Shown: piece after piece, positions 1-8,796 of the stretch
Numbering within the stretch: the first letter of the stretch is position 1
Layout: the number at the start of each line of letters is the position of its first letter
NCBI GenBank assembly: GCA_022704525.1
Contig: JAKJGF010000026.1
Span: 1-32,037 of the forward strand
Length of the DNA: 32,037 nt
From: Bacillota bacterium
GTDB lineage: Bacteria; Vulcanimicrobiota; SpSt-956; JAKJGF01
Reading direction: 5' to 3'
Program-made: the position numbers and the translations under genes
Notes under the pieces: model-generated
Told to the model about the DNA's origin: nothing
The model's database searches: none
What the model saw: the letters and a program-made list of their open reading frames with translations, nothing else

Positions 1-1659
1 TTCCTCATATACTTCTTCTTCACTGGAAGGCCTTCTTACCTGAGGTATAGAGAGTCCACCATAATTATTTCCTATTTCACCTTTTAAATCAAAACCATCT
101 TTTCTATAGCAAGACTCTTCTTTATCTGCTACAGGCTCTTCCTGTTCCATATCATAAGTATTATAGTGCGGTCTTCTGGGAATATTTTTCGGTTCTTCTT
201 CTATGGTATCTTCCTTATCTTTATATGGTTTAAACCCTGAAATAGACTGTATTTTTTCCTCAAATGGAGACATATCTTCAACTGAGGAGGGATATATGCT
301 CTTGACTGATTCTCTATAAGGTCCTATAGGCCTATAAGGAGGTGATTCTTCATCATCTTCATCATCTTCCTGCACTTCTGAAGCGTCCAGTAAACTTTCC
401 ACTGAAAATTCTCTTACAATCTCTACTTCATCAGATTTTATAACTTCCCCGGTACGTTTTCCCTTGAAAATCCGAGGCTTATTCTTTTCATCAGGTATTG
501 CTTTCTTTTTTCTCTTATGAAATAAAGTTAAAAAAGCTATCACTCCACCAAGAAAAAGAAAAAGTACTACAAAAAGAAGTATCAAAAGATATTTATTATC
601 TATAAAAGGAAGGGAAGAATTAGGTTCTACTAAAGCAGTGGGAGTAACTTCTTCCGATACAGGAGTAAAAGTTGGTTCCAAAGCAGGGGTTATTTCAGGA
701 AGCTTCTCCATAGTAACATCTATTACTAATTTCTGACCGGGTTTAAGAGAAAATTCTTTACTATAATTTTCGTGCCCTTCTTTTTTAATTTCTATTAAAT
801 GAGCACCTGTAGGTACACCAGGTAACTCTACAACATCAGCTTTATCTTTACCATCAATAAATACTGTAGCTCCTTCAGGTTTATTCTTAATAATGATGAC
901 ACCCGGTTTTCCTATAAGTTTTGCTATAAGAGTAAAGGTTTTTTCCTCTTCTATTTTAACTTCTTGCACAAAGGGTTTATAATTTTGTTTTATTAATTTT
1001 ACTGTATATTTCCCGGGATTCATATCTTTACTAAAAGAAGTTTTACCTTTTTTATTATTATCTATATAAACATCAGCTTCTGCAGGTGTGGATGTTATTA
1101 CTAATTTACCGGGTTTTAAACTTTTAATTAATGTAGCACTTACTGATGTTGATCCTCCCCCTTCAATATAGACACGTCTGTAAGAAGATTCATAACCTTC
1201 AAGATAAAAACTTACTGTATGACTTCCCGGCGATAGAGAAACACTGGTGGGAGCAATTCCATAACCTGCTCCATCTATGCTTATGGAAGCACCTGGAGGA
1301 TCAGAACCAATATATAAAGTACCTTTAGATGGACGTTTAGTAGGAACCGCTGTGGGTTCTGGTAAAGGATATAACGTTATAGAAGCATAAGCATCTAAAC
1401 CCTCTTCAACTGTAACACTGGTATAACCGGTTTCATAACCGGACATAGAAGCACTTACTGAATGTGTACCAGGGGGAATACCACCTAAACTAACAGGACT
1501 TGATCCAACATAACCTCCATCAAAATAAATACTTGCTCCTGAAGGACTGGTAGAAACAAATACAGTTCCACCTGCAAAGGCATTCTCCTTAAACAGAAGT
1601 ATCACTGTAATATAAAGAAAAATTAGATATATGTTCCATTTTCCTAATAAATTCTTCAT
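1..1659 (-). CDS. PEGA-repeat single-pass membrane protein, C-terminus cut by window edge
   Basis: An open frame of 553 codons runs from an ATG at 1659 to base 1 without a stop. Residues 1-29 look like a signal peptide ending near FAGG. Four PEGA domains follow (about 30-88, 108-165, 172-228 and 233-290), each carrying the P-x-G/A-A-x-(V/I)-x-(I/F)-D-G pattern and a GxHxV/I-type turn. A Pro/Thr linker leads to one transmembrane helix at about 353-376 with KRKKK on its C-terminal side, so the PEGA part should be outside and the tail inside. The tail is acidic and low-complexity (EDDEDDEES) and probably disordered. PEGA domains are usually surface or cell-wall associated, and the substrate is unknown. 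The ATG overlaps the gpsA stop as ATGA, which suggests translational coupling. Confidence 0.85.
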   Translation of the reverse strand, partial: MKNLLGKWNIYLIFLYITVILLFKENAFAGGTVFVSTSPSGASIYFDGGYVGSSPVSLGGIPPGTHSVSASMSGYETGYTSVTVEEGLDAYASITLYPLPEPTAVPTKRPSKGTLYIGSDPPGASISIDGAGYGIAPTSVSLSPGSHTVSFYLEGYESSYRRVYIEGGGSTSVSATLIKSLKPGKLVITSTPAEADVYIDNNKKGKTSFSKDMNPGKYTVKLIKQNYKPFVQEVKIEEEKTFTLIAKLIGKPGVIIIKNKPEGATVFIDGKDKADVVELPGVPTGAHLIEIKKEGHENYSKEFSLKPGQKLVIDVTMEKLPEITPALEPTFTPVSEEVTPTALVEPNSSLPFIDNKYLLILLFVVLFLFLGGVIAFLTLFHKRKKKAIPDEKNKPRIFKGKRTGEVIKSDEVEIVREFSVESLLDASEVQEDDEDDEESPPYRPIGPYRESVKSIYPSSVEDMSPFEEKIQSISGFKPYKDKEDTIEEEPKNIPRRPHYNTYDMEQEEPVADKEESCYRKDGFDLKGEIGNNYGGLSIPQVRRPSSEEEVYEE

Positions 1660-2720
1660 TTTTTAATTTTATTAACCTCTGAAATAAAATCTATACGGGG
1701 AATATTGTAAACTGTCTCAGCATAACCTTTAGTCATGAGAGACTGAACAGCTTTGAAAGGTTCTATTTTACCTGTAAGCACTCTGTATACTTCTCTTGTA
1801 ATAGGCATATCTATCTTATATTCATGACTTAATTCATAAGCAATCCTTGTAGTATTTACACCTTCCACTACTGCATTCATATTAGTAAGTATTTCATTAA
1901 GAGATCTACCTTTTGCCAGTTGAATACCAAGAGTTTTATTTCTACTTAGAGAACTTGTACAGGTAGTAAACAGATCTCCTATTCCTGCAGGAGATAAAAA
2001 GGTTTCAAAACGAGCTCCCATTCTAACTCCCAGAGAATATATCTCAGTAAGCCCACCTGTAAGAATTGCAGCGAATGTATTTGAACCGAACCCCAGGGTA
2101 TCAGCAATGCCGGCAGCTATAGCAAATATATTTTTTAAGGCCCCGGCAATTTCAACACCTTTAACGTCTGAATTCTGTAATACTCTAAAGTATTTTGTTT
2201 GGAATATCTGTTTTATCTTTCTTATGACCCGGAGATTTTGAGACGAAGCAACTGTAACAGCAGGAAGTTCCTTCGCTATCTCTCTGGCCAGATTGGGGCC
2301 AGAAATTACACCTATATTATCTTTACACTTATCCGGGAGTTCCTCCTTTAACACTTGAGACATAGTACAGAGAGTAATCTCATCAAATCCTTTGGTTACA
2401 CTAATAAAGATCTTATTATTATGAGCAAAAGGATTTATTTCTCTGACTATTTTTCTGAAAAAAGGAGAAGGAACTGCTACAACTACGATTTCACAATTTT
2501 TTATAACTTCTTCTAAATCTGTTGAAATAGTTATTCCTTTAGAAGGAATAGTTATACCTGACAGATATTTTCGATTTTCCCTGTATTCAATGAGTTCCTG
2601 TTTGAATTCTTCATTACGAGTCCAGAGCTTTACAACCAGACCCTTACAGGATAAAAGTATAGCAAGGGTTGTACCCCATGCCCCTGCACCTATTATAGCA
2701 ATTGAACACTTATTACTCAT
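1656..2720 (-). CDS. gpsA: NAD(P)H-dependent glycerol-3-phosphate dehydrogenase
   Basis: This enzyme reduces dihydroxyacetone phosphate to sn-glycerol 3-phosphate, the backbone of phospholipids, in the cytosol. The protein is 354 aa, slightly longer than the usual 330-340. The N-terminal Rossmann motif GAGAWG is at 11-16. SVTKG with K110 and GALKN with the expected catalytic K196 follow, and then the family segment GFGSNTFAA and a C-terminal helical domain. The start ATG has only a weak GGTTGGA in front, but the N-terminus matches the family. A good promoter lies at 2802-2830. The gene ends inside the start codon of the PEGA gene, so the two form an operon. Confidence 0.96.
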   Translation of the reverse strand: MSNKCSIAIIGAGAWGTTLAILLSCKGLVVKLWTRNEEFKQELIEYRENRKYLSGITIPSKGITISTDLEEVIKNCEIVVVAVPSPFFRKIVREINPFAHNNKIFISVTKGFDEITLCTMSQVLKEELPDKCKDNIGVISGPNLAREIAKELPAVTVASSQNLRVIRKIKQIFQTKYFRVLQNSDVKGVEIAGALKNIFAIAAGIADTLGFGSNTFAAILTGGLTEIYSLGVRMGARFETFLSPAGIGDLFTTCTSSLSRNKTLGIQLAKGRSLNEILTNMNAVVEGVNTTRIAYELSHEYKIDMPITREVYRVLTGKIEPFKAVQSLMTKGYAETVYNIPRIDFISEVNKIKK

Positions 2721-2801
2721 AATTCCAACCTGATTTTGAATTTTAATTTTAATATATAATTTTCGATATAAAAGATTTTTTTCCTTCGTTCTTCTGACCT
2801 A

Positions 2802-2830
2802 ATTATACCTTATGTTGCAAAACATATCAA
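2802..2830 (-). promoter_or_regulatory. Predicted sigma70-type promoter of gpsA
   Basis: On the minus strand, TTGATA (2830-2825) and TATAAT (2807-2802) are separated by exactly 17 bp. It points at gpsA, giving a leader of roughly 75 nt, and lies back to back with a plus-strand promoter 20 bp away. Confidence 0.65.
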
Positions 2831-2849
2831 TTAAGAATAATAACTATAA

Positions 2850-2877
2850 TTGATTTTTGACTAAATTATGATATAAT
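2850..2877 (+). promoter_or_regulatory. Predicted divergent promoter for the YbjN-like gene
   Basis: TTGATT (2850-2855), a 16-bp spacer and TATAAT (2872-2877) face the gene at 3155. The leader would be about 270 nt and would contain intergenic repeat copy A. The -35 box is only partly consensus. Confidence 0.5.
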
Positions 2878-2923
2878 ATAGGTAATTATTATCAGGGTTA
2901 ATAGTTATATAATTCATATGAAC

Positions 2924-3016
2924 AGGAGTTTTCATTAAAAATAAACTTTTTATGTTTAAAGCTATAAGCAATCAGTTTAAGGAAAAAACTGAAAGCTCAT
3001 TGCTAATAATAATTTA
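2924..3016 (+). repeat. Dispersed hairpin-rich intergenic repeat, copy A
   Basis: This is a near copy, in inverse orientation, of 7384-7490. Shared blocks include ACTTTTTATGTTTAAA, GCAATCAG, TTTAAGGAAAA, CTGAAAGCT and GCTAATAATAATTTA. The central hairpin here is CAGTTT/AAACTG, whereas copy B has CAGCTT/AAGCTG, so one pair changed from C-G to T-A with pairing kept. One terminal portion (AGGAxTTTT) resembles the CATAGGAATTT ends of copies B and C, with an internal deletion next to it. It occupies the leader of the gene at 3155. The rest of the gap 2721-3154 holds only the two promoters and AT-rich sequence. Confidence 0.75.
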
Positions 3017-3154
3017 AATAAGCCTTTGGCAGCTTATGGAACCTGAGTATATAGATTAGTCTTGAAATATATATTATATTTTTTATTTAATTACTATAAA
3101 AGCTGGCTGGTGATTGCTGAATGCTTATTAATTGAGAGGAGATAATAAATAAAC

Positions 3155-3631
3155 GTGTCCACATTGCTTGATAAAATTGGTGATAACATTGATAGGTATC
3201 TAATAAATTTAGTTAAACAAAGTACTGGTGATCTATCCTATAAGAGGCTCAATAAATGTTGTTTTACAGTCAATAAAGGTTCAACACTGGTTCATGTTCT
3301 TATAAAAGATTGGAAAGAAGATACACCTCTTGTAGAGTGTATATCTTATGTAGTTAGAGAAGCAAATATATCAGAAGATCTATCTAAAAAACTGCTTCTT
3401 ATGAACTGGGAAATGCCTTTTGGAAGTTTTTCCATCGATCCGGAAGATAATTGTATTGTTTTAAGCCAGTGTATGATCGGCTCAACTCTTGACGAACCAG
3501 AACTAAATATAGCAGTAGAGACTATAGCTCAGGTTGCCGACGAGGTGGATGATCTTATTATAGAATCTTATGGTGGTATAACAGCTCTTCAGGATTTAAT
3601 AAAAAAACAACATATACCTGTGAAAAAATAA
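3155..3631 (+). CDS. YbjN / type III chaperone-like domain protein
   Basis: This is a 158-aa soluble protein with no signal peptide or membrane segment. The pattern of about five beta strands flanked by helices, with ISYVVREANI, LLLMNWEMPFGSFSID and a final long helix NIAVETIAQVADEVDDLI, matches the YbjN/CesT-like chaperone fold. YbjN proteins are linked to stress and motility, and the fold often binds peptides. A partner is not evident from the sequence. The start is GTG after AGAGGAGA, with a rather long 13-nt spacing. The 131-aa gene follows after 22 bp with its own SD, so they are probably co-transcribed. Family assignment is by fold pattern only and is moderate. Confidence 0.6.
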   Translation: MSTLLDKIGDNIDRYLINLVKQSTGDLSYKRLNKCCFTVNKGSTLVHVLIKDWKEDTPLVECISYVVREANISEDLSKKLLLMNWEMPFGSFSIDPEDNCIVLSQCMIGSTLDEPELNIAVETIAQVADEVDDLIIESYGGITALQDLIKKQHIPVKK

Positions 3632-3653
3632 TAATCTTCAGGAGAGGTAAAAA

Positions 3654-4049
3654 GTGACTTTTTTTTTAATCAGAGCAAAGTTCACAAGTACACTGGAAAG
3701 ATTTCTTCCTGTGGGGATTCTTGCTACCGATGGAACTAATATAATTTATAAAGAAGTGCCTAATGGTGTTGAAAGCAGTCCTTTTATAATAAAAACCATA
3801 GAAAAATTAAAGCTTAAATATAAAAATAAGAAATATACTTACAAAGATAACCCAAAATTATTTTTAGAGTTATTAATACAACACTTTGCAGGCTTTTTAA
3901 CTTCTAATGAAGAGTTTCATCCACTATTTATAGGTTCCCTTGATGCTCCAGCAGAAAATGTAGCAAAAGAAGCAAGTGATAAACTTGCATTATTTGGTAA
4001 CAATTTCATATCTGGAGAGGACCTGGATAATTTATGGCCAAAATCCTGA
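3654..4049 (+). CDS. Small hypothetical protein, 131 aa
   Basis: I do not recognise this protein. It starts at GTG preceded by a strong SD (GGAGAGG, 3641-3647), 22 bp after the YbjN-like gene, so it is likely the second gene of that operon. The sequence looks globular and cytosolic. Its N-terminal part is strand-rich (FFLIRAKFT, FLPVGILATDGTNIIYKEV), a lysine-rich middle segment follows, and the second half is helical. Cys and membrane helices are absent. It ends 1 bp before the stop of the convergent pseudokinase gene, leaving no room for a terminator between them. Confidence 0.7.
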   Translation: MTFFLIRAKFTSTLERFLPVGILATDGTNIIYKEVPNGVESSPFIIKTIEKLKLKYKNKKYTYKDNPKLFLELLIQHFAGFLTSNEEFHPLFIGSLDAPAENVAKEASDKLALFGNNFISGEDLDNLWPKS

Positions 4050-4050
4050 A

Positions 4051-7000
4051 TTATTCTCGTAATTCACGGCGTTTTTTAGCCTGCAAGGCTATATCGCTAT
4101 TAGGATAGGTTTCTTCACAGAGCCTGTAAAACTTTATAGCTTCTTCTAATTTTTTGTCATTTGAGGATTTTTCACCTAATTTAAAATATATAGTTGCTTT
4201 ATATCTTCTGAATTCATCTAACTGTTTTTCGGAAATAGTGAGTTGTTCTGCTTTCTCCAGATAGCTTGCAGCAGTAGCAAGTTCTTCTTTCTCTATATAT
4301 AATTGTCCCATCCCAAGAAAAAACTGGACTTTACTTACTTTAAGCTCCTCAGCATATATATCTGAAAGATTAAGTTTATCAAGTTTATCAATTAAAATAA
4401 GTGCTTTATCATATTTTTTTTCTATAATAAGAAGATCAATTTTACCGAGTAAAGCACTAATACAATCACTATTAAGGTCTAAGGCCATTTCATATGCCAG
4501 ATAAGCAGACTCAATATCACTTTTCATAGAGTAGATCTTCCCCAGGGTGGCATAAATTTCACTTTCAGGATCCATATGAGAGACTTTCTCATAGACCTGA
4601 ATAGCTTTATCTAATTGTCCTGTTTCTCTATATGAATTCCCGAGTAATTTTAACAAAGAAACCTCAGGGTTTTTTATATCTTCAAGAACCAGAATAACTT
4701 TAGTATAATTTTTCTGTTCAAATAAAGCCTGGCAAAATTTAAATAATATATCATTATCCATTAAATTTACCGGTAATTTTTCATAATAAAAGATAGCCTG
4801 TTCCCAGTCAGAAAGTGTAAAATATAAATTCCCTATTGAGAGGATTATAGAAGAGTTATTTTCATCTAATTTAATTAAGTTATGATATAGGTCCAGAGCA
4901 GCTTTTAATCTGTTTTTACTTAATAAGATTTTAGCTTTATTCAGCATTTCTTCCATATATTTTTTATTTTTTTTGCTTTCTTCCTGCAATAAAGAATTAT
5001 TTTTCTTTGCAATAAACCTCTTTTTATCTTCTTTTTCAGGTGAGGTTATAAGTTTCAGAGAGTAAACTCTTCCATCGCGAGAACCAAAGAAAATATTCTG
5101 TCCAAATATTACTGGAGAAGATCTCAGAGAACCACCTGTTTCAAAATGCCAGATTTTTTTACCTGTATAAATATCTAAGGCGTAAAAGTTTCCATCATCT
5201 GACCCAATATAAATAACATCTTCAAATAGAACCGGTGTACATCTTATACCCCCGAGAGTTTCAAATTCCCATAGAATCTTTTTTTCAATTAAATCGATAG
5301 CATATAGTTTATTATCAAGAGATCCTGTGTAAATAGTATCTTCTCCCACACATACAGAGTTACGAAAAGGTTTTTCAAAATCTATACTCCATATGTATCT
5401 TCCATCTTCTGCATTTAATAGAATAATAGAACCATTTTTAAATAAACCCTCACAGGCTATATAAACAATATCTTCTGACATAACAGGAGACGCATATATC
5501 CTTCCACCTGTTTCATACTTCCAGATTTCACTCCCTGTCTTAAGATCTATAGAAAGGACGCTACCGCCTTCTGTGCCAATATAAGCTATACCATTAAGCA
5601 GGAATGGAGAGTGATGAACGATACCACCGGTTTTAAAAGACCACCCGGGGGAACCACTTTCAGCATCAATTGCAAGAAGTATATCTTCATGATGAAGCCC
5701 TTTTTTATATAATGAAGCCCCAATGACTAACAGGTTATTACCTATGGCTGGATTAAAAAATACTGATTCTTCTCCATGGAATTCCCATTCTTTTTTACCA
5801 TTAAACATATTTAAAGAATAAATTTTCCCATCTCTGGCACCTACATAAACTCGTCTATTATAATATGCTGGAGAAGTGGAAACCCAATTTCCTGTGCGAA
5901 ATCTCCATTTCTCTTTTCCGTCCTGTAGACCTAAAGCATAGATATTTTTATCATCTGAACCTATATAAAGAGTACCTTCCACTGCTATAGGAGAAGATGA
6001 CACCTTATCACCTGTTTGAAAGTACCAGTTAAGTAAAGTTGTATCAATGTTTTTATCAATTTCAGAAACAGGATATTTATCTTTACTAAAGGTCTGGTTT
6101 GTACTTTTATCTAAAGTTGTAACAGTTTTATAAGATATAGAAGGAAGAATTACCGATGTCGACTTTTTTTCTACCTCTCCTTTACCGTCAAGTTTTTCTA
6201 ATTCATTCTGGAGTTCTTTCTTCATATTCAAAGCAGAAGAATAACGTTTTTCAGGCTTCAATCTCAAAGCTGTAGATACAATCATTGCTAATTCTTGAGA
6301 GATATCGGTTCTTACATCTTTTACTGGTTTAAAGACAAAAGGAACAGAGCGAATCTTCGTCAGAAGGTAATGCATTAAAGCGCCGAGGGCATAAATATCA
6401 CCTGAAACTCCCATTCTACCTTCATATCTTTCAGGCGCCACAAACTCCACTCTCTGAGGTAAAGGAATAATATTCCTTCCCTGGTGAGGTCTCGAAATTG
6501 GTATATCAGTAAGTAATATATTACCTGATTTTTTAATTATAATATTTGAAGGAACAAGATTATAACAGTACAGAGGAGGCATAGAATTATGAAGAAATTC
6601 AAGAGTATCAGAAATCTTGCATACTATATCTATTACAAAAGATATAGACAGTTCTTTCTGTACAGAATGTAAGATCCTTTCCAGAAGTTCTCCTTCCAGG
6701 AAGTTAAAAACAATGTAATAACCCAGATAAAATCTTCCTTTTTCAATAAAATAATCTGTTATTACAGGTATAGAAGGATGGTTGATTTTAGATATTATAT
6801 CAATTTCCCTATTAAAATGCTCTATAGCTTTGGACTGGAATTTTTGATCAGGTAAAACAGTAATTATTTCTTTTATAAACTTAAGAGAGTTTTCCTGTCG
6901 ATCCTCTACTATATAAAGGGATTCACCCAATTCGGAACTGATGAGGTTAAAAATAAAATATTTATTCAAAATTACTCCTCTCCCAAGAGTTCCATGACCT

Positions 7001-7089
7001 TTTAATTCATCTGTCATCATCTGCCCGCAGTCATTACAAAATTTTGCATCTTTCCTATTTTCAGTTCCACATTCAGGGCATTTTTGCAA
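4051..7089 (-). CDS. Zinc ribbon - pseudokinase - 8-blade PQQ-type propeller - TPR protein
   Basis: A zinc ribbon (CPEC at 4-7, CNDC at 18-21) leads into a Ser/Thr kinase fold (about 35-300). The catalytic loop, normally RDxKPxN, reads YNLVPSN at about 175-181, so the catalytic Asp is Asn and the loop Lys is Val. The glycine loop is degraded and DFG is DIP. APE and the D-x-YALG helix remain, which makes this a predicted pseudokinase. Eight WxF...YxGS repeats (about 345-685) form one 8-bladed propeller. About eight TPRs fill 705-1012. It is probably a cytosolic scaffold or sensor. I start at TTG 7089 because AGGAGAG lies 6-7 nt upstream. The in-frame ATG at 7107 has no SD and would put that SD inside the gene. 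Its architecture parallels the active kinase at 22019. Confidence 0.88.
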   Translation of the reverse strand: MQKCPECGTENRKDAKFCNDCGQMMTDELKGHGTLGRGVILNKYFIFNLISSELGESLYIVEDRQENSLKFIKEIITVLPDQKFQSKAIEHFNREIDIISKINHPSIPVITDYFIEKGRFYLGYYIVFNFLEGELLERILHSVQKELSISFVIDIVCKISDTLEFLHNSMPPLYCYNLVPSNIIIKKSGNILLTDIPISRPHQGRNIIPLPQRVEFVAPERYEGRMGVSGDIYALGALMHYLLTKIRSVPFVFKPVKDVRTDISQELAMIVSTALRLKPEKRYSSALNMKKELQNELEKLDGKGEVEKKSTSVILPSISYKTVTTLDKSTNQTFSKDKYPVSEIDKNIDTTLLNWYFQTGDKVSSSPIAVEGTLYIGSDDKNIYALGLQDGKEKWRFRTGNWVSTSPAYYNRRVYVGARDGKIYSLNMFNGKKEWEFHGEESVFFNPAIGNNLLVIGASLYKKGLHHEDILLAIDAESGSPGWSFKTGGIVHHSPFLLNGIAYIGTEGGSVLSIDLKTGSEIWKYETGGRIYASPVMSEDIVYIACEGLFKNGSIILLNAEDGRYIWSIDFEKPFRNSVCVGEDTIYTGSLDNKLYAIDLIEKKILWEFETLGGIRCTPVLFEDVIYIGSDDGNFYALDIYTGKKIWHFETGGSLRSSPVIFGQNIFFGSRDGRVYSLKLITSPEKEDKKRFIAKKNNSLLQEESKKNKKYMEEMLNKAKILLSKNRLKAALDLYHNLIKLDENNSSIILSIGNLYFTLSDWEQAIFYYEKLPVNLMDNDILFKFCQALFEQKNYTKVILVLEDIKNPEVSLLKLLGNSYRETGQLDKAIQVYEKVSHMDPESEIYATLGKIYSMKSDIESAYLAYEMALDLNSDCISALLGKIDLLIIEKKYDKALILIDKLDKLNLSDIYAEELKVSKVQFFLGMGQLYIEKEELATAASYLEKAEQLTISEKQLDEFRRYKATIYFKLGEKSSNDKKLEEAIKFYRLCEETYPNSDIALQAKKRRELRE

Positions 7090-7121
7090 TATTATCTCTC
7101 CTCTCATAAAATGTCAAAGAT

Positions 7122-7151
7122 AATATATACATACTAACAAGAAAAAGTCAA
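7122..7151 (-). promoter_or_regulatory. Predicted promoter of the pseudokinase gene
   Basis: On the minus strand, TTGACT (7151-7146) is followed after 18 bp by TATATT, or after 16 bp by TATATA. Transcription would begin near 7115, leaving a leader of about 26 nt before the TTG start at 7089. Confidence 0.5.
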
Positions 7152-7383
7152 ATAATAAAATTACAAAGTACTTAATTTTATTAATAGATATATATTCCAA
7201 AAACTTTCTATAAAGTATTATAAGATAGAAAAACATTTTAAAAATGTTATATTAATTATCATAATTATATCTAAAAAAAAAGATTCCTTTAAATACACAA
7301 AAATCTTCCCCTGAGATTTTTCAGAAAATATATTTATAAAAAGTTATAAAATACACTATAAAGTCAATTAAATTTTTATATAA

Positions 7384-7490
7384 ATTATTATTAGCTTTCA
7401 GCTTTTCCTTAAGCTGATTGCTGATAGTTTTAAACATAAAAAGTTATGTTTACTGAAGCTAATAATTTAACAATAATAAAAATTCCTATG
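7384..7490 (-). repeat. Dispersed hairpin-rich intergenic repeat, copy B
   Basis: This is the most complete of three copies. It contains three nested helices. An outer arm pair (TTATTAGCTTTC at 7388-7399 with GAAGCTAATAA at 7455-7465) encloses hairpin TCAGCTT-N6-AAGCTGA (7398-7417) and hairpin TAAACATAA-N4-TTATGTTTA (7431-7452). One end is AATTCCTATG, shared exactly with copy C. Read on the minus strand it matches copy A. The remainder of the gene-free stretch 7108-7707 is AT-rich, with promoter-like sites at both ends and nothing else I can support. Confidence 0.78.
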
Positions 7491-7519
7491 TAATTAAATT
7501 AGATATATTTAAGGAAATA

Positions 7520-7528
7520 TGGTATAAT
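7520..7528 (+). promoter_or_regulatory. Extended -10 promoter candidate for the 7708 gene
   Basis: The sequence TGGTATAAT fits the extended -10 form TGnTATAAT. There is no good -35 box. It is about 180 bp upstream of the ATG at 7708. Confidence 0.35.
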
Positions 7529-7707
7529 AATATTCAAATTTATTAGTATTTAAAGAAAATATTATAGTTGATTTCATAAGTTATTAAAGTTCAAATAATT
7601 TGTAAAGTGTACTTAGCAGTATTAATTATAGCCTCTTATGAAACTAACTATACTGATGATTTATAATATAAATTTTTTTATAATTATTATTAAGGAGATA
7701 ATTAGTT

Positions 7708-8244
7708 ATGGATCCTCATGAAAGTTATAAATTAATTTATCAAATTCTTTCACTAATTAGATATCTATTTATAGCTATCCCTGCAGTTATATTTGTATCT
7801 ACTGTAATGTCATTGTTTAATTTTAAAAATAAAACACTTAGAAAAATGTTTAATTACAGGGATGTTACCAATAGTCTTTCCACATTATTTCCTTTAATGA
7901 TCTTTTCTATACTAATACTTTTCTTCTGTCTTACCGGGGTTGTAGAAGTTCTAAAGTCAACAAAAGTAGAGATTAAGCCTTATCCTTTATTACATAAAGT
8001 AATCCTTCCAATTTTTAATTTAAAAATTCCTTCTCTGGCAACTCTGCTTATTGAAATATTTACTCCGCCATATATCACATTTCCTCTACTAGTTATAGCT
8101 TTTATAGTATATATAGTAAAATGGAAAGATACGGCATCAAAGGTATTAATAATAGTGGCAACAGCAAATTTGTTTATAATATTATTTACTTATAAGTTGT
8201 TTTGTGTTTACTATGAATTATATGCAATAAGAATGCTTCATTGA
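7708..8244 (+). CDS. Four-helix integral membrane protein of unknown function
   Basis: I do not recognise the family. The 178-aa protein has four hydrophobic helices at about 15-37, 58-78, 113-135 and 143-168. The first loop is basic (NFKNKTLRKMFNYRD), so it probably lies inside. A motif or catalytic residue is not obvious. The ATG is preceded by AAGGAGAT at suitable spacing. The next gene, a small zinc-finger membrane protein, starts 17 bp downstream, so the two are likely an operon. Confidence 0.75.
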   Translation: MDPHESYKLIYQILSLIRYLFIAIPAVIFVSTVMSLFNFKNKTLRKMFNYRDVTNSLSTLFPLMIFSILILFFCLTGVVEVLKSTKVEIKPYPLLHKVILPIFNLKIPSLATLLIEIFTPPYITFPLLVIAFIVYIVKWKDTASKVLIIVATANLFIILFTYKLFCVYYELYAIRMLH

Positions 8245-8261
8245 AATGAGAGGTGTATTTT

Positions 8262-8615
8262 ATGGCAGGTTCTATGTGTTTACGTCATCAAGAAAGACCG
8301 GCAGTTGGCCGATGTAAATTATGTTTAAAACCTGTATGTGAAGAATGTAAAATCGAAACTGCAGATGGTATTTTCTGTGGAGAAGAATGTAAAGGCAAAT
8401 CAGAAGCTCAGAAAGAAAAGGCAATACAGACCCATATTCAGGTGCAATTAGACACTCAGAAACAACAACGTCTATCTCCGGTGAAAAATTTCCTCAGTTT
8501 CCTTATGCTCCTCGCAGGACTTGGTGTGGTAGGAGCAATAGTATGGTTTTTTTTACTCCCCCAGGAAATCAAAATTCAAATCCAATTACTCCTAAACAAT
8601 TTACTAAAAAAATAA
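8262..8615 (+). CDS. B-box-like zinc finger with C-terminal membrane anchor
   Basis: The 117-aa protein opens with a Cys/His cluster: MCLRH, CKLC, CEEC, and FCGEEC. The spacing resembles the bacterial B-box-type zinc finger (CxxH...CxxC...CxxC...), which usually mediates protein contacts. A Gln/Lys-rich helical linker (about 47-70) leads to one transmembrane helix near 76-98, leaving a short amphipathic tail. The zinc finger is probably cytoplasmic. I chose the ATG at 8262 because GAGAGG (8248-8253) sits 8 nt before it. An in-frame GTG at 8253 would overlap that SD. It is probably co-transcribed with the four-helix protein upstream. Confidence 0.8.
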   Translation: MAGSMCLRHQERPAVGRCKLCLKPVCEECKIETADGIFCGEECKGKSEAQKEKAIQTHIQVQLDTQKQQRLSPVKNFLSFLMLLAGLGVVGAIVWFFLLPQEIKIQIQLLLNNLLKK

Positions 8616-8661
8616 TGTTAAAAATTATACAATTCTTATAAAACAATAATATTTGCTATTA

Positions 8662-8689
8662 ATTAAATAGCAAATATTTGCTATTTAAT
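8662..8689. repeat. 28-bp perfect palindrome
   Basis: Bases 8662-8689 equal their own reverse complement, centred on AAATATTT. A third copy of the half-site AATATTTGCTATT just upstream (8648-8660) can pair with the left arm instead, so two alternative hairpins exist. It is followed by a small hairpin CCAGG-N8-CCTGG at 8702-8719. There is no U-tract, so a terminator is not clear. It could be an operator. Together with copy C and the promoter at 8797 this accounts for the gap 8616-8980. Confidence 0.7.
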
Positions 8690-8796
8690 ATTTATAATGT
8701 ACCAGGGAAAATAACCTGGCACTTGTTAATATTAAAGTGATAAAATATTTATCTAATTATATTTGATATTTAAAATCAATATTACAAGTAAAATAG

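Noticed and set aside
2857..2877. TTGACT with TATAAT as a promoter
   Set aside because: The spacer is only 9 bp. The TTGATT at 2850 with a 16-bp spacer is the better -35.
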